Shown here piece after piece: positions 17,662 to 26,127 of a DNA stretch of 64,000 bases; the stretch's first letter is position 1; each line of letters opens with the position of its first letter. Source of the stretch: DASVCS01 sp036381495 (GTDB lineage: Bacteria; Gemmatimonadota; Gemmatimonadetes; Longimicrobiales; RSA9); contig DASVCS010000012.1 of assembly GCA_036381495.1 (NCBI GenBank), forward strand, positions 1 through 64,000, written 5' to 3'. The notes under the pieces are model-generated. The model searched no databases. It was not told where the DNA came from and was given only the letters and a program-made list of their open reading frames with translations. The translations under genes were made by a program, and so were the position numbers.

Positions 17662-18075
17662 TCAAGGCTCGATCTCGAGCCGGTTGCGTACGCCGGTCAC
17701 GCCGGCCGCGCGGCGGGCGTCGCGGAGGGCCGCGCGGACCTCGCGCGCTCGCGGGAGCATCCCGATGAGCGTGACCACGCCGTCATGCACGTCCACGGTG
17801 ATGCGGTCGGCATCGATCCAGGTGTCGCGGAACAGGATCTCTTCCACTTCCGCCTTGATCCAGTGATCGGGCCGGCGGCGCCGCAGCCGCTCGAAGTACG
17901 GACCCTCGCCAGGGGGTCGCGGCGCCGGTCCGCGGCGACGTCGGGCCGCCCGGGCGCGCCGCTCACGCGGCCGCTCCATCGCGGGCCCGACGTCGTATTC
18001 GTAGGGGCGGCCAGGGCCGTACCCGATGTCTTCCCGGGTCAGGATCCGGGCATCTCGATCTTCCCTGTGCATCAT
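17662..18075 (-). CDS. BON-domain protein
   Basis: The C-terminal 65 residues form a BON domain (about 71-136): WIKAEVEEILFRDTWIDADRI, then ITVDVHDGVVTLIGML and a final GVTGVRNRLEIEP. BON domains bind membranes or phospholipids and occur in OsmY-like stress proteins. The N-terminal half is rich in Arg and Pro and looks disordered; no signal peptide is evident. I chose the ATG at 18075, which has GGGAG four bases upstream. A GTG at 18210 would add 45 residues but lacks a ribosome site. It precedes argR by 31 bp. Confidence 0.8.
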   Translation of the reverse strand: MMHREDRDARILTREDIGYGPGRPYEYDVGPAMERPRERRARAARRRRGPAPRPPGEGPYFERLRRRRPDHWIKAEVEEILFRDTWIDADRITVDVHDGVVTLIGMLPRAREVRAALRDARRAAGVTGVRNRLEIEP

Positions 18076-18227
18076 CCGCTCCCGGCTGCGCCGGAACCCC
18101 GTCTCGATCGCGTCGCGGGTCCGTGGCACCGGCACGGCCGAGGCGCCCCGCCCAGGGTCGCGCAACCTGCGCGGGACGCCGGTACTCTCAACGCCGGGCT
18201 TCCCGGCCACCCGTCCGGCTCACGGCG

Positions 18228-18527
18228 TTACGCGGCCCGCGGACGCGTGGCACCCTGCGCCCGAAACGGCTGCTCCGCGAGCGGCATCACCTCGCCGCCG
18301 CCGAGACGCTGGATCGGCTGCCCGGAGGCCAGGTTGATGATCTCCTCGTTCACCTCGGCCCGGTTGCCGAGAGCCGCGAAGGTCGGAGGCCAAAGGCCCA
18401 CGAACAGCGCGAGGTGCTTGCGCCCCATCATGTAGGCGGCCGCCGAGAGCCCGATGGTCGCGAAGCACAGGTTGTACCAGAAGCTGCTGCTCCCCGCCTT
18501 CGGAACCATCTCCATCACGTCACGCAT
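18228..18527 (-). CDS. Small hypothetical membrane-associated protein
   Basis: The protein has 99 residues. It has one good hydrophobic segment (YNLCFATIGLSAAAYMM, about 18-34) and a second weaker one (LALFVGLWPPTFAAL), followed by a polar tail. The start has GGAGG five bases before the ATG, which strongly supports translation. No named domain is recognised. The pattern resembles short conserved two-segment membrane proteins of unknown role. It precedes the BON-domain gene on the same strand. Confidence 0.7.
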   Translation of the reverse strand: MRDVMEMVPKAGSSSFWYNLCFATIGLSAAAYMMGRKHLALFVGLWPPTFAALGNRAEVNEEIINLASGQPIQRLGGGEVMPLAEQPFRAQGATRPRAA

Positions 18528-18627
18528 GGCAACCTCCGTCTGATCTTGAGGTTATCCTATCCCACCTCAACCATTACCGGAGCATGCAATGTGCCATGAT
18601 TGCGGGGATTTGCGGGGGAGGAAGGAG

Positions 18628-18699
18628 AGGCCCCGGGCGGATTCGAACCGCCGAATAGAGGTTTTGCAGACCTCCGCCTTACCACTTGGCTACGGGGCC
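18628..18699 (-). tRNA. tRNA-Cys (anticodon GCA)
   Basis: The 72-base gene has acceptor GGCCCCG/CGGGGCC, anticodon arm GAGGT-CTGCAAA-ACCTC with anticodon GCA, the T-arm GGCGGTTCGAATCCGCC, and discriminator T (U in RNA), as expected for tRNA-Cys. CCA is not encoded. It pairs with tRNA-Gly 78 bp upstream on the same strand. Confidence 0.95.
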
Positions 18700-18776
18700 G
18701 TGTCCCGGTGTGTCCGCGGAGCGCGACGACGGGGCGGACCGGGTCCGCACGCCGGGCCCGGGCGCCGGGGTCGAAG

Positions 18777-18849
18777 AGCGGGAAACCGGACTCGAACCGG
18801 CGACCTTCTGCATGGCAAGCAGACGCTCTACCAACTGAGCTATTCCCGC
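18777..18849 (-). tRNA. tRNA-Gly (anticodon GCC)
   Basis: The 73-base gene has acceptor GCGGGAA/TTCCCGC, D-arm AGCTCAGTTGGTAGAGC, anticodon arm TCTGC-TTGCCAT-GCAGA with anticodon GCC, T-loop GGTTCGAGTCC and discriminator T (U in RNA). CCA is not encoded. It lies between glgA and tRNA-Cys, all on the minus strand. Confidence 0.95.
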
Positions 18850-18887
18850 GCTGTCTTTATGAATTCTAGCAAGACCGGCGCTCCGGG

Positions 18888-20294
18888 TCAACCGCCGGCG
18901 GTGGCGAGGACGGCGGTGTAGAGTTGTTCGTAGAGGGCGGCCGCGTGGTCCCAGGACCAATCGATGCGCATGCAGCGGCGGCGGAGCGAATCCCAGCCGG
19001 GGGCGCGCCAGGCGGCCATGGCGCGTGATACCGCGGCGGTGAGGGCTCGTGGAGTGGGCGGCCGGAAGGCGAAGCCGGTGATGCCGTTGCGGACGGTGTC
19101 CACGAGGCCGCCGGTGTGGCGGACGACGGGCGGCGTGCCGTAGCGTTGCGCGATCATCTGACCGAGGCCGCAGGGTTCGTAGAGTGATGGCATGAGGAAG
19201 AGGTCTGCGCCGGCGTAGATGCGGCGCGCGAGGTCGTCGTCGAATCGGAAGCAGGCGGCGATGCGGGTGGCGTGCTCGGAGGCGGCGCGGGCGAGTGCGT
19301 CCTCGTAGGCCGGCTCGCCTCCGCCGAGGATGACGAGGCGGGCGCCGCGGCGGAGGAGCGCGGGGAGCGCATCGAGCACGAGGTCGATCCCCTTCTGGTG
19401 GACGAGGCGGGCGACCATGCCGAGGACCGGGCCGCGGGGGTCCAGGCCGAACTCATCGATCAGCGCCTCGCGGTTCCGCTCCTTCCGTTCGAGGTGATCC
19501 GCGTCGTAGCGCGCCTCGATCGCGCGATCCGTGGCAGGGTCCCAGCGGCGCACATCGAGCCCGTTGAGGATTCCGGTCAGTTCGTGGCGCCGGTGGCGGA
19601 GGAGGCCATCGAAGCCGGCGCCGAGCTCGGGCGTCTGGATCTCGCGTGCGTACGTGGGCGAGACGGTCACGAGCCGGTCCGCGAGCGCGAGACCGGCCTT
19701 GAGGAACGAGGCCGTGCCGTAGAACTCGACGCCATGGTCGATGCGGTAGAAATCCGGCCGGATCCCCACCTCGGGCAGGAGCGAGGGCGGGAAATTGCCC
19801 TGGTACGCAAGGTTGTGGATCGCGAACACCGTCGCGACGGGCACGCCGTCCTGCTGTGCGTAGACGGGGACCAGCCCCGTGGGCCAGTCGTTGAGGTGGA
19901 CGATGTCGGCGCCGAGGGCACGGGCGCGCTCGACGATGGCGCGGCAGAAGAGTGCGAACCGCCGGCCCGCGGCGACGCGGTCGAAGCGGGTGGGGCCGTA
20001 CGGGTCGAGGACGTCGAAGAAGTGCGGCTGATCGACGAAGAGTGTGGGCGCTCCGTCCGGCGGCCGGTGTTCGAGGTACCGCACGGGCAGGTCACCGCCG
20101 GGCCAGGGCAGCCGGGCGACGCCGACGACCTCGACGGGGAGGGTCCGGCGCCGCAGTGCGCGGTAGAACGGGTGGACGATCAGGACGTCGTGGCCGCGGG
20201 CGGCGAGAGCATCGGGCAGGGCGCGCGCGACGTCGGCGAGCCCACCTGTCTTCCAGTAGGGGACCGCCTCGGACGTGGCGAAGAGGATCCTCAC
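18888..20294 (-). CDS. glgA: Glycogen synthase (GT5)
   Basis: GlgA transfers glucose from ADP-glucose to the non-reducing end of glycogen. At 468 residues it has the GT5 N-terminal ADP-glucose motif KTGGLADV (15-22), HLNDW, and FAIHNLAYQGNF. The C-terminal nucleotide-binding half shows VARLVHQKGIDLV and SLYEPCGLGQMIAQRYGTPPVVRHTGGL. The start is GTG, four bases after the stop of the upstream ubiquitin-like gene, so translation is probably coupled. It is the third gene of a glycogen operon and is followed by tRNA-Gly. Confidence 0.95.
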   Translation of the reverse strand: MRILFATSEAVPYWKTGGLADVARALPDALAARGHDVLIVHPFYRALRRRTLPVEVVGVARLPWPGGDLPVRYLEHRPPDGAPTLFVDQPHFFDVLDPYGPTRFDRVAAGRRFALFCRAIVERARALGADIVHLNDWPTGLVPVYAQQDGVPVATVFAIHNLAYQGNFPPSLLPEVGIRPDFYRIDHGVEFYGTASFLKAGLALADRLVTVSPTYAREIQTPELGAGFDGLLRHRRHELTGILNGLDVRRWDPATDRAIEARYDADHLERKERNREALIDEFGLDPRGPVLGMVARLVHQKGIDLVLDALPALLRRGARLVILGGGEPAYEDALARAASEHATRIAACFRFDDDLARRIYAGADLFLMPSLYEPCGLGQMIAQRYGTPPVVRHTGGLVDTVRNGITGFAFRPPTPRALTAAVSRAMAAWRAPGWDSLRRRCMRIDWSWDHAAALYEQLYTAVLATAGG

Positions 20295-20298
20295 GGGG

Positions 20299-20583
20299 TC
20301 AGTAGCTCCCGGTCGAGATGCGGCGGTTGCCGGCCGTGTCCCGTTCGAGGACCAGCGAGGCGCCCTCCTCGACCTGATCGCCGATGGGCCGATCCAGGTA
20401 GATGCCGTGCGCCGGGCGCTCCGTGGACTCGAAGATCAGGCGCCACTCGCGCTTCTCGGCGGGATCGATGCCGAAGTGGTGCAGACTCCGGAGCAGGAGC
20501 TGGTCGGCGCGTTCCTCCGGGTGGACCGCTGCCTGGTACGTCGCGTCGGCGTAGCGGACCGAGACCCTGAGCGGCTCGGGCAT
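20299..20583 (-). CDS. Small ubiquitin-like beta-grasp protein in glycogen operon
   Basis: The ATG at 20583 has a strong GGGAGGAG just upstream, giving a 94-residue protein. The pattern suggests a ubiquitin-like beta-grasp fold: strand LRVSVRYADATYQAAV, helix PEERADQLLLRSLHHFGI, then EWRLIF followed by the closing strand EEGASLVLERD. The WRLIF position matches the QRLIF of ubiquitin. The C-terminus ends in TGSY, without a diglycine, so conjugation is not suggested by sequence. It sits between the debranching-like glycosidase and glgA, four bases before glgA. Fold assignment is inference from pattern. Confidence 0.7.
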   Translation of the reverse strand: MPEPLRVSVRYADATYQAAVHPEERADQLLLRSLHHFGIDPAEKREWRLIFESTERPAHGIYLDRPIGDQVEEGASLVLERDTAGNRRISTGSY

Positions 20584-20684
20584 CTCTCCTCCCATCGAGC
20601 GACCGGCGCCGTGCCGTGCAAGGTCCACGCCGCGCCATCGCGTCCGGCGGAGTGCGCGCCGGCGGCCGTGCGGTGGCGGGGCGT

Positions 20685-22568
20685 TCACCAACCGGTCGCC
20701 TGCTGGAGCGTCCAGGCGAGGAGCCCGGCGATCGCGGCGTGGTGAGGGCCGCTCGCGGTGGCGCCCGTGTCGGCGTCGTAGGTGGTCGATGCAACGTCGC
20801 CGTCGAGCGTCAGCCGGCGCAGCACGTCGAGCGCCTCGTCGCGCCGGGGGCCGAGGAGCTCGAAGCAGAGCGCGGCCAGACTGGGCTCATCGGGGCGCAC
20901 GCGCGAGGCCTGGCCCGGATAGCGGCGGCCGCTCAGTCGGAGCGGGTAGCGCGCCGAGTGGAGCAGTTCCGCCGTGTTCGCCCAGATCGGATCCTCCACG
21001 TCGCAGAACCCGAGGTGGGGGAGGAGCATGAGGCTGCCGTGCGGATCGTCGTAGATGGCGGCTGCGCCCTCGAGATCGGTCGACCAGGCGAGGACGCGCA
21101 ATCCGTCCACCTCAGCGGTGCAGTAGCGCCAGATGGCGGCCGCCACCGGCTCCGCGTTCCGGGCGAACCGCGGATCCTGCGCTCCGCGCCAGACGCGGTC
21201 GAGCGCATCGCAGAACGCCCAGACCAGAACGTTGTCGTAGGTCACGTACGGGTGCAGCGCCGGATCACCGGATGGAAGCAGCTCGGTGGCGGCCAGGAGG
21301 ATCTCGGGGTGCAGGCGGTCGACGAGCCAGTCGTCCAGGTCCCGCAGGACCTCGCCGACGATCGGCTCGTCGAGGATGGTCTCGTCGCCGGTGGCGCGGA
21401 CGTAGCCATCGAGCGCGAGCACGTAGGCGCAGTACTGGTCGAGCGCGAACGCCGGCGAGACCACGCCGCCGTCGATGTAGTGCGCGGCCGCGCCGGGGTG
21501 GTGCGAGAACTGTTCGTACGCCCGCAGCAGCACTTCGCGCGCGAGCGTCTCATCGGCCAGGAGCAGCGCCGGGAGGCTCCAGAGGAGGGCATCGCGCTCG
21601 CGGAACACGGCGCATTCCGGGCAGAGTGGTGAACGCGAGACGACGGGGTAGAGGCGGTCGTCGTCGAGTGCGCGCCCGACGGAGAAGAACGCGTTGAAGA
21701 TCAGGTTGCGGTTGAGAAGCGTCCCGAGCGCCGGCTCGCGCGCGCGCCGCGCCATCTGCGCGAGGTTCAGGCGCGTGGCGCGGAGCAGGCTTTCCGCGCC
21801 GGCACGGCGCAGCGTCGCTGCCCGCGCGAGCGCGCCATCACGCTCGACCGCCGCGGCGAGGTAGAAGTCGACGGAGACCCGGCGGCCGGCCGGCACGCGG
21901 ATCGTCCTCGCGATCCGGATCCGCAGCGGCTCGCCGTTGGCGGCGGTGAATTCCGCTTCCGCGCCGCGGGCCGGTTCGCTCCACTCCCCTTCCCCGGCGG
22001 CCACGGCGCAGCGCGCGTCGTCGTGCCCGGCCAGGATCACGAGCGCGGCGGGTGAGAGCGCGCCAGGCAGTTCGAGGATCAGTGCGGGCGACTCGCGCGC
22101 GGTCGCGACGCGGTTCAGGCCATCGATCGCGCGCGCCGTCATCACGTGGCGGAGCGACCAGCGCCACGTGCCGCCGAGCGCGACCTCGACTTCGCGTTCG
22201 ACGCGGCCGCGATTGCCCACCTCGAGCCGGTAGACGGCGCCGGCCACGAGATCGCGCCCGCCGCCGGGGGCGAAGAGCGTTCCCTTCAGGTCGAGGTCCC
22301 CTTCCAACACGGCGTGGAAACGCGGGATCCAGTGGTCGATGCGCTCCCACGACAGCTCGGCCGGCACGGCGCGCCTGCCGTCCACGCGGACCTCGGGCGC
22401 CAGCAGCGGCTCGGTCGTTCCCGGCTCGGGCGCCCGGGCGCCGCTCCACTCGAGCAGCCCCAGCGCCCCGCGGTGCAGCACGTTCAAGCAGTGGATCCCG
22501 CCGTCCGTGCGTGAGACGCACGGGAAGGCCAGGTAATGGTTTCCCGTCACCTCCCAGGAGGATCGCAC
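20685..22568 (-). CDS. Glycogen-debranching-like six-hairpin glycosidase
   Basis: The protein starts near VTGNHYLAFPC and has 627 residues from the GTG chosen here. The N-terminal half is beta-rich (about 1-260). The C-terminal half has an (alpha/alpha)6 barrel pattern, with FRERDALLWSLPALLL, HYIDGGVVSPAFALDQYCAYVLALDGY and HPYVTYDNVLVWAFCDAL. The RERDALLWSLPALLL segment resembles the RDTLIALPGLLL motif of bacterial amylo-alpha-1,6-glucosidases. With glgA in the same operon a role in trimming alpha-glucan is likely. The frame stays open to 23270, but that part is Arg/Pro-rich noise overlapping the divergent promoter. The exact start is uncertain. Confidence 0.7.
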   Translation of the reverse strand: MRSSWEVTGNHYLAFPCVSRTDGGIHCLNVLHRGALGLLEWSGARAPEPGTTEPLLAPEVRVDGRRAVPAELSWERIDHWIPRFHAVLEGDLDLKGTLFAPGGGRDLVAGAVYRLEVGNRGRVEREVEVALGGTWRWSLRHVMTARAIDGLNRVATARESPALILELPGALSPAALVILAGHDDARCAVAAGEGEWSEPARGAEAEFTAANGEPLRIRIARTIRVPAGRRVSVDFYLAAAVERDGALARAATLRRAGAESLLRATRLNLAQMARRAREPALGTLLNRNLIFNAFFSVGRALDDDRLYPVVSRSPLCPECAVFRERDALLWSLPALLLADETLAREVLLRAYEQFSHHPGAAAHYIDGGVVSPAFALDQYCAYVLALDGYVRATGDETILDEPIVGEVLRDLDDWLVDRLHPEILLAATELLPSGDPALHPYVTYDNVLVWAFCDALDRVWRGAQDPRFARNAEPVAAAIWRYCTAEVDGLRVLAWSTDLEGAAAIYDDPHGSLMLLPHLGFCDVEDPIWANTAELLHSARYPLRLSGRRYPGQASRVRPDEPSLAALCFELLGPRRDEALDVLRRLTLDGDVASTTYDADTGATASGPHHAAIAGLLAWTLQQATGW

Positions 22569-22661
22569 CTCTCTCGCTCTCCGGTCGTCAGACTGCTGGA
22601 TCCGGTTCGCGCCCCGGTGGGCTGCCGCGCCAGGGCCCGACCCGCGTCCGCGGGCGGCGAA

Positions 22662-22690
22662 AGTATGCGTCCAGCGCCGGCGGGCGTCAA
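22662..22690 (-). promoter_or_regulatory. Sigma-70-type promoter of the glycogen operon
   Basis: On the minus strand TTGACG (22690-22685) and CATACT (22667-22662) are separated by 17 bases. The predicted transcript starts about 85 bases before the GTG of the glycosidase gene. It is divergent from the TonB receptor promoter, which also has TTGACG and an ATACT core. Confidence 0.65.
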
Positions 22691-22886
22691 ATCCCGTGGA
22701 CGTACGCCGCCCGCCGGGGCGGGTCCCCGGACGCACACTCCAACGCGGGGCATGCCTGCGCGGTCCGCTCCGACCCACTCGTCTGCCCCGGCGGACCCGC
22801 AGCGGCGCGGCCCGCGCGGGCCGGTGCACCGGTGAGCACCGGACTGCCCCGACCGGCGCGAATGCGGGAGTACGCCGGGACTTCGC

Positions 22887-22916
22887 TTGACGCTCCGCGC
22901 TCCCGCATCCTATACT
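22887..22916 (+). promoter_or_regulatory. Sigma-70-type promoter of the TonB receptor gene
   Basis: TTGACG (22887-22892) and TATACT (22911-22916) are separated by 18 bases, the closest match to a sigma-70 consensus that I found in the window. It lies about 195 bases upstream of the receptor ATG at 23110. Confidence 0.75.
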
Positions 22917-23109
22917 TGAGGCCGTACACGCCCCGCCTGGGGAGTCGGTCGGTTCGTCCCGACGAAGGCTCCGGCGGGGCAGGCAGGTTGCTCTCCCGAC
23001 CCGCAGGTCTCCCGGTTCCATGCAAGTGCGCCCGGCCTCACGCCCGTTCCGGGGAACCCGATCGCCGTCGGCGCGTCGTATCGCACCCAATGCTCGCGAG
23101 GTGAGCCCC

Positions 23110-25926
23110 ATGCACGTCCATGTACGGAAATGTCTCCCCGCCGCGTTCTTCCTGACGCTGCTGCTCGCGCCATCGGCCCTGGCGCAGAGCGGCCAGATCA
23201 TGGGCCGGGTCACCGATGCCGAGTCCGGTGCACCGCTGGTGGGCGCCCGGCTCGAGGCGGTCGCCGGCAATGACCGCGTGGCCGCGAGCGCGTTCTCGGA
23301 TCAGAACGGCCAGTATCGCCTCACCGGGCTCGATGCCGGCGCCTACACGATCGTCATCACCCTCGTCGGCTACGAGACCCAGCGGATCGAGGGCGTTCGT
23401 GTCGTTGCCGGGCAGACCAGCCTCCAGGCCTTCACCCTGACGGCGGCGGCGCTCCAATTGAACCCGCTCGTCGTGTCGGCCTCGAAGCGCGAGGAGAAGG
23501 CGCTGGACGCGCCGGCGACCGTGGCCGTGGTCAACAGCCAGGCGATCGAGCAGCGACCCACGTTGACGCCGCTCGACCACCTGCGCTCCGCACCCGGCGT
23601 GGACATCATCACGTACGGACTGCGGGGCGGGAACATCGTGCTGCGCGGCTTCAACAACATCTTCTCGGGCGCGCTGCACATGCTCGCGGATTACCGGGTG
23701 GCGCGCGTGCCGGGGCTGCACGTCAACCTGATGCACTTCATCCCGTCGATCGACGAGGATGTCGACCGGATCGAGGTCGTCCTCGGACCGGGCTCGGCGC
23801 TGTACGGCCCCAACACCGCGCACGGCGTGGTCCACGTCATCACGAAATCGCCGCTCGACTATCAGGGGAACATGATCTCGATCGCCGGCGGCCCGCGCAG
23901 CACGGGGGATGGCGAGACGAACGACCACCCGATCGATTTCATGCAGACGCAGTTCCGGAGTTCGCAGCTCATCACGCAGAACCTCGGCGTCAAGGTCTCG
24001 GGCGAAGTCACGCGCGGCTACGAGTGGGTTTACGTGGATCCGGCAGAGCTGGCCGCCAAGGAGGATCCCACGTTCCTCCGGCGGGCCTGGACGCTCCAGG
24101 GGATCGATCCGAGCGTGATCGAGCGCCGGATCGCCCGTCTCGGCAATCGCGACTACGAAACCGAAGCGTGGTCGCTCGAAGCCCGCGCGGACTGGCGGAT
24201 CACGCCGGACCTGACCACGGTCCTCTCGGTCGGCCGGTCGAAGGCGGTCAACTCGATCGAGCTGACGGGGCTGGGCGCCGCGCAGGCCCGAGGCTGGACG
24301 TACGACTACTACCAGCTCCGCGCGAACTACCACCGCCTCTTCGCACAGGTCTACCTGAACACCAGCGACGCCGGCGACAGCTTCACGCTCAAGGACGGCG
24401 AGGCGGTCATCGACCATTCGAAGGTCTTCGCCGCACAGATCCAGCACGGGTTCGACGCGAACGAGCGCCAGAGCTTCACCTACGGCCTCGACTTCATCCG
24501 CACCATGCCGGAGAGCGAAGGAACGATCTACGGCATCAACGAGGACGATGACAACTACACGGAATTCGGCGCGTACCTCCAGTCCGAGACCGCGCTGAGC
24601 CCGAAGTTCGACCTCCTGCTCGCCGGCCGCATCGACACGCACTCCGAGCTCGACGATCCGGTGTTCTCGCCGCGCGCCGGCATCGTCTACAAGCCGCGCG
24701 AGAACCACAACGTGCGGCTCACCTACAATCGCGCGTTCTCGACCCCGACGGCGATCAACCTCTCGCTCGACAAGAGCGGCGGCCTCGCCCGCCAGCTCGA
24801 GACGCTCGGGTACCTGACACGCGGGCAGGGCACCGGCAGCGACGGCTTCCAGTTCATGCAGGACGGCGCACTGACCGGGATGCGCTCGCCGTTCAGCCCG
24901 TTCGCAGGCCTCGGCGCGCCGTCCACCCTGCTCGAGGCCCGCAGCAGCACGCTCTACCAACTCGCCGTCGGCCTCCTCCGCGAACAGGGGTTCATCGACG
25001 CCGCACAGGCCCAGGCACTGCTCGCCATCCAGCCGGCCGATGCCGACGTCGGGATCAACGTCTTCAACCCCCTGACAGGGACCACGACTCCGCTCGATGC
25101 CACCACGATCCCGGACGTCCCGCCCATCCAGGAATCGGTCACGTCCACCTACGAGGTCGGCTACAGCGGCCTCTTCGGCGACCGGCTCATGATCTCGGCC
25201 GATGCCTGGTACTCGCAGTACAAGGACTTCGTCTCGCCGCTCGTCCCCGTCACGCCCCTGCTGATGCTGGACGGCGAGGATCTCGGCGCGTACCTGACGC
25301 CGCGTCTCCTCGCGGCCGGCATTCCGTCGACGCAGGCGCAGGCGCTCGTGGGGGCGATGGCCCAGATCCCGCTCGCCGTTGTCTCATCCGAGCAGGTCGA
25401 CGCGGCGGGCGCCGACATCCTGGCGACGTACATCAATTTCGGTGACATCGACCTGTGGGGCGCGGACTTCGCGGGGACGTTCCTGATCGACGACATGTGG
25501 AGCGTGGGCGCGAGCGCGTCGTTCATCAGCGATGACTATCTCGAAGCGCCGATCCTGGGACGTGTCGACCAGCCGATTGCGCTGAACGCGCCCAAGTTCA
25601 AGGGGACGGCATCGCTCGGCTACAACAACGCGGAGCGCGGGTTCCGCGGCGAGCTGCGGCTGCGGCACACGGGCGAGTTCCCGGCGAACTCCGCGGATTA
25701 CGTGGGTACCGCGTGCATCCTGCCGGAGGCCGAGGCTGCGGCTGCCACGCCGTGCGTGGAGGCCGCCACGCTTTTCGACCTGACGCTCGGGTACGAGCTC
25801 CCGTTCATGCAGGGGGGCGAGGTGCAGCTCGGGATCAAGAACCTCTTCGACGAGCCGTACCGGAGCTTCGTCGGGGTGCCGGAGATCGGGCGGCTGACGA
25901 TGTTGCGGCTGACGTACCGGTTCTGA
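23110..25926 (+). CDS. TonB-dependent outer membrane receptor with carboxypeptidase-regulatory-like N-domain
   Basis: The 938-residue protein has a signal peptide ending SALAQ (about 1-26). A CarboxypepD_reg-like domain (27-115, GRVTDAESGAPLVGARLEAV to GVRVVAGQTS) comes next, then a plug (about 125-240, with VVLGPGSALYGPNTAHGVVHVITK) and a 22-strand-type barrel ending in the aromatic YRF expected for BAM insertion. The start is ATG with AGGTGA six bases upstream. It is the only clear complete gene on the plus strand. Substrate is unknown; no TonB, SusD or metal-uptake gene is adjacent. The N-terminal extension is usual in Bacteroidota and Gemmatimonadota receptors. Confidence 0.94.
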   Translation: MHVHVRKCLPAAFFLTLLLAPSALAQSGQIMGRVTDAESGAPLVGARLEAVAGNDRVAASAFSDQNGQYRLTGLDAGAYTIVITLVGYETQRIEGVRVVAGQTSLQAFTLTAAALQLNPLVVSASKREEKALDAPATVAVVNSQAIEQRPTLTPLDHLRSAPGVDIITYGLRGGNIVLRGFNNIFSGALHMLADYRVARVPGLHVNLMHFIPSIDEDVDRIEVVLGPGSALYGPNTAHGVVHVITKSPLDYQGNMISIAGGPRSTGDGETNDHPIDFMQTQFRSSQLITQNLGVKVSGEVTRGYEWVYVDPAELAAKEDPTFLRRAWTLQGIDPSVIERRIARLGNRDYETEAWSLEARADWRITPDLTTVLSVGRSKAVNSIELTGLGAAQARGWTYDYYQLRANYHRLFAQVYLNTSDAGDSFTLKDGEAVIDHSKVFAAQIQHGFDANERQSFTYGLDFIRTMPESEGTIYGINEDDDNYTEFGAYLQSETALSPKFDLLLAGRIDTHSELDDPVFSPRAGIVYKPRENHNVRLTYNRAFSTPTAINLSLDKSGGLARQLETLGYLTRGQGTGSDGFQFMQDGALTGMRSPFSPFAGLGAPSTLLEARSSTLYQLAVGLLREQGFIDAAQAQALLAIQPADADVGINVFNPLTGTTTPLDATTIPDVPPIQESVTSTYEVGYSGLFGDRLMISADAWYSQYKDFVSPLVPVTPLLMLDGEDLGAYLTPRLLAAGIPSTQAQALVGAMAQIPLAVVSSEQVDAAGADILATYINFGDIDLWGADFAGTFLIDDMWSVGASASFISDDYLEAPILGRVDQPIALNAPKFKGTASLGYNNAERGFRGELRLRHTGEFPANSADYVGTACILPEAEAAAATPCVEAATLFDLTLGYELPFMQGGEVQLGIKNLFDEPYRSFVGVPEIGRLTMLRLTYRF

Positions 25927-26044
25927 GCAGAACGCCCTGCGCGCGGTCGTTTCCTGCACGGCTCCGACGCGGGCGGGTGGAGGACGGGATCGAGTTCGAA
26001 TGGCTCGACAGCGGGCCGGAGCTGTCGGGATCGGACGTGCACAC

Positions 26045-26076
26045 GAACGGGGGCGGCCGATGCGCCGCCCCCGTTC
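26045..26076. terminator. Bidirectional hairpin terminator
   Basis: A perfect 13-bp stem (GAACGGGGGCGGC with its complement) encloses a six-base loop CGATGC between the convergent TonB receptor and RNase Z-like genes. No strong T-run follows on either strand, so it may act as a rho-independent-like block or a 3' end stabiliser for both transcripts. Confidence 0.7.
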
Positions 26077-26127
26077 GCGTCGACGTTCCCGCTGCCGGTT
26101 CCGGGGAATCCGGCGGACGTGCGCCAC

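Larger units (their letters stand above)
22569..23109. other. Divergent intergenic region between glycogen operon and TonB receptor
   Basis: These 541 bp hold no convincing gene. Two outward promoters are visible (22662-22690 minus and 22887-22916 plus). The plus-strand leader of roughly 190 bases before the receptor ATG contains TTCGTC/GACGAA inverted halves (around 22956-22969) and other short complementary G/C tracts, so it may be structured. I found no match to a cobalamin, TPP or SAM riboswitch core. Frames running through it are Arg/Pro-rich and look non-coding. Confidence 0.6.

Noticed and set aside
22917..23109. Cobalamin, TPP or SAM riboswitch before the TonB receptor
   Set aside because: None of the conserved riboswitch boxes was found in the leader.
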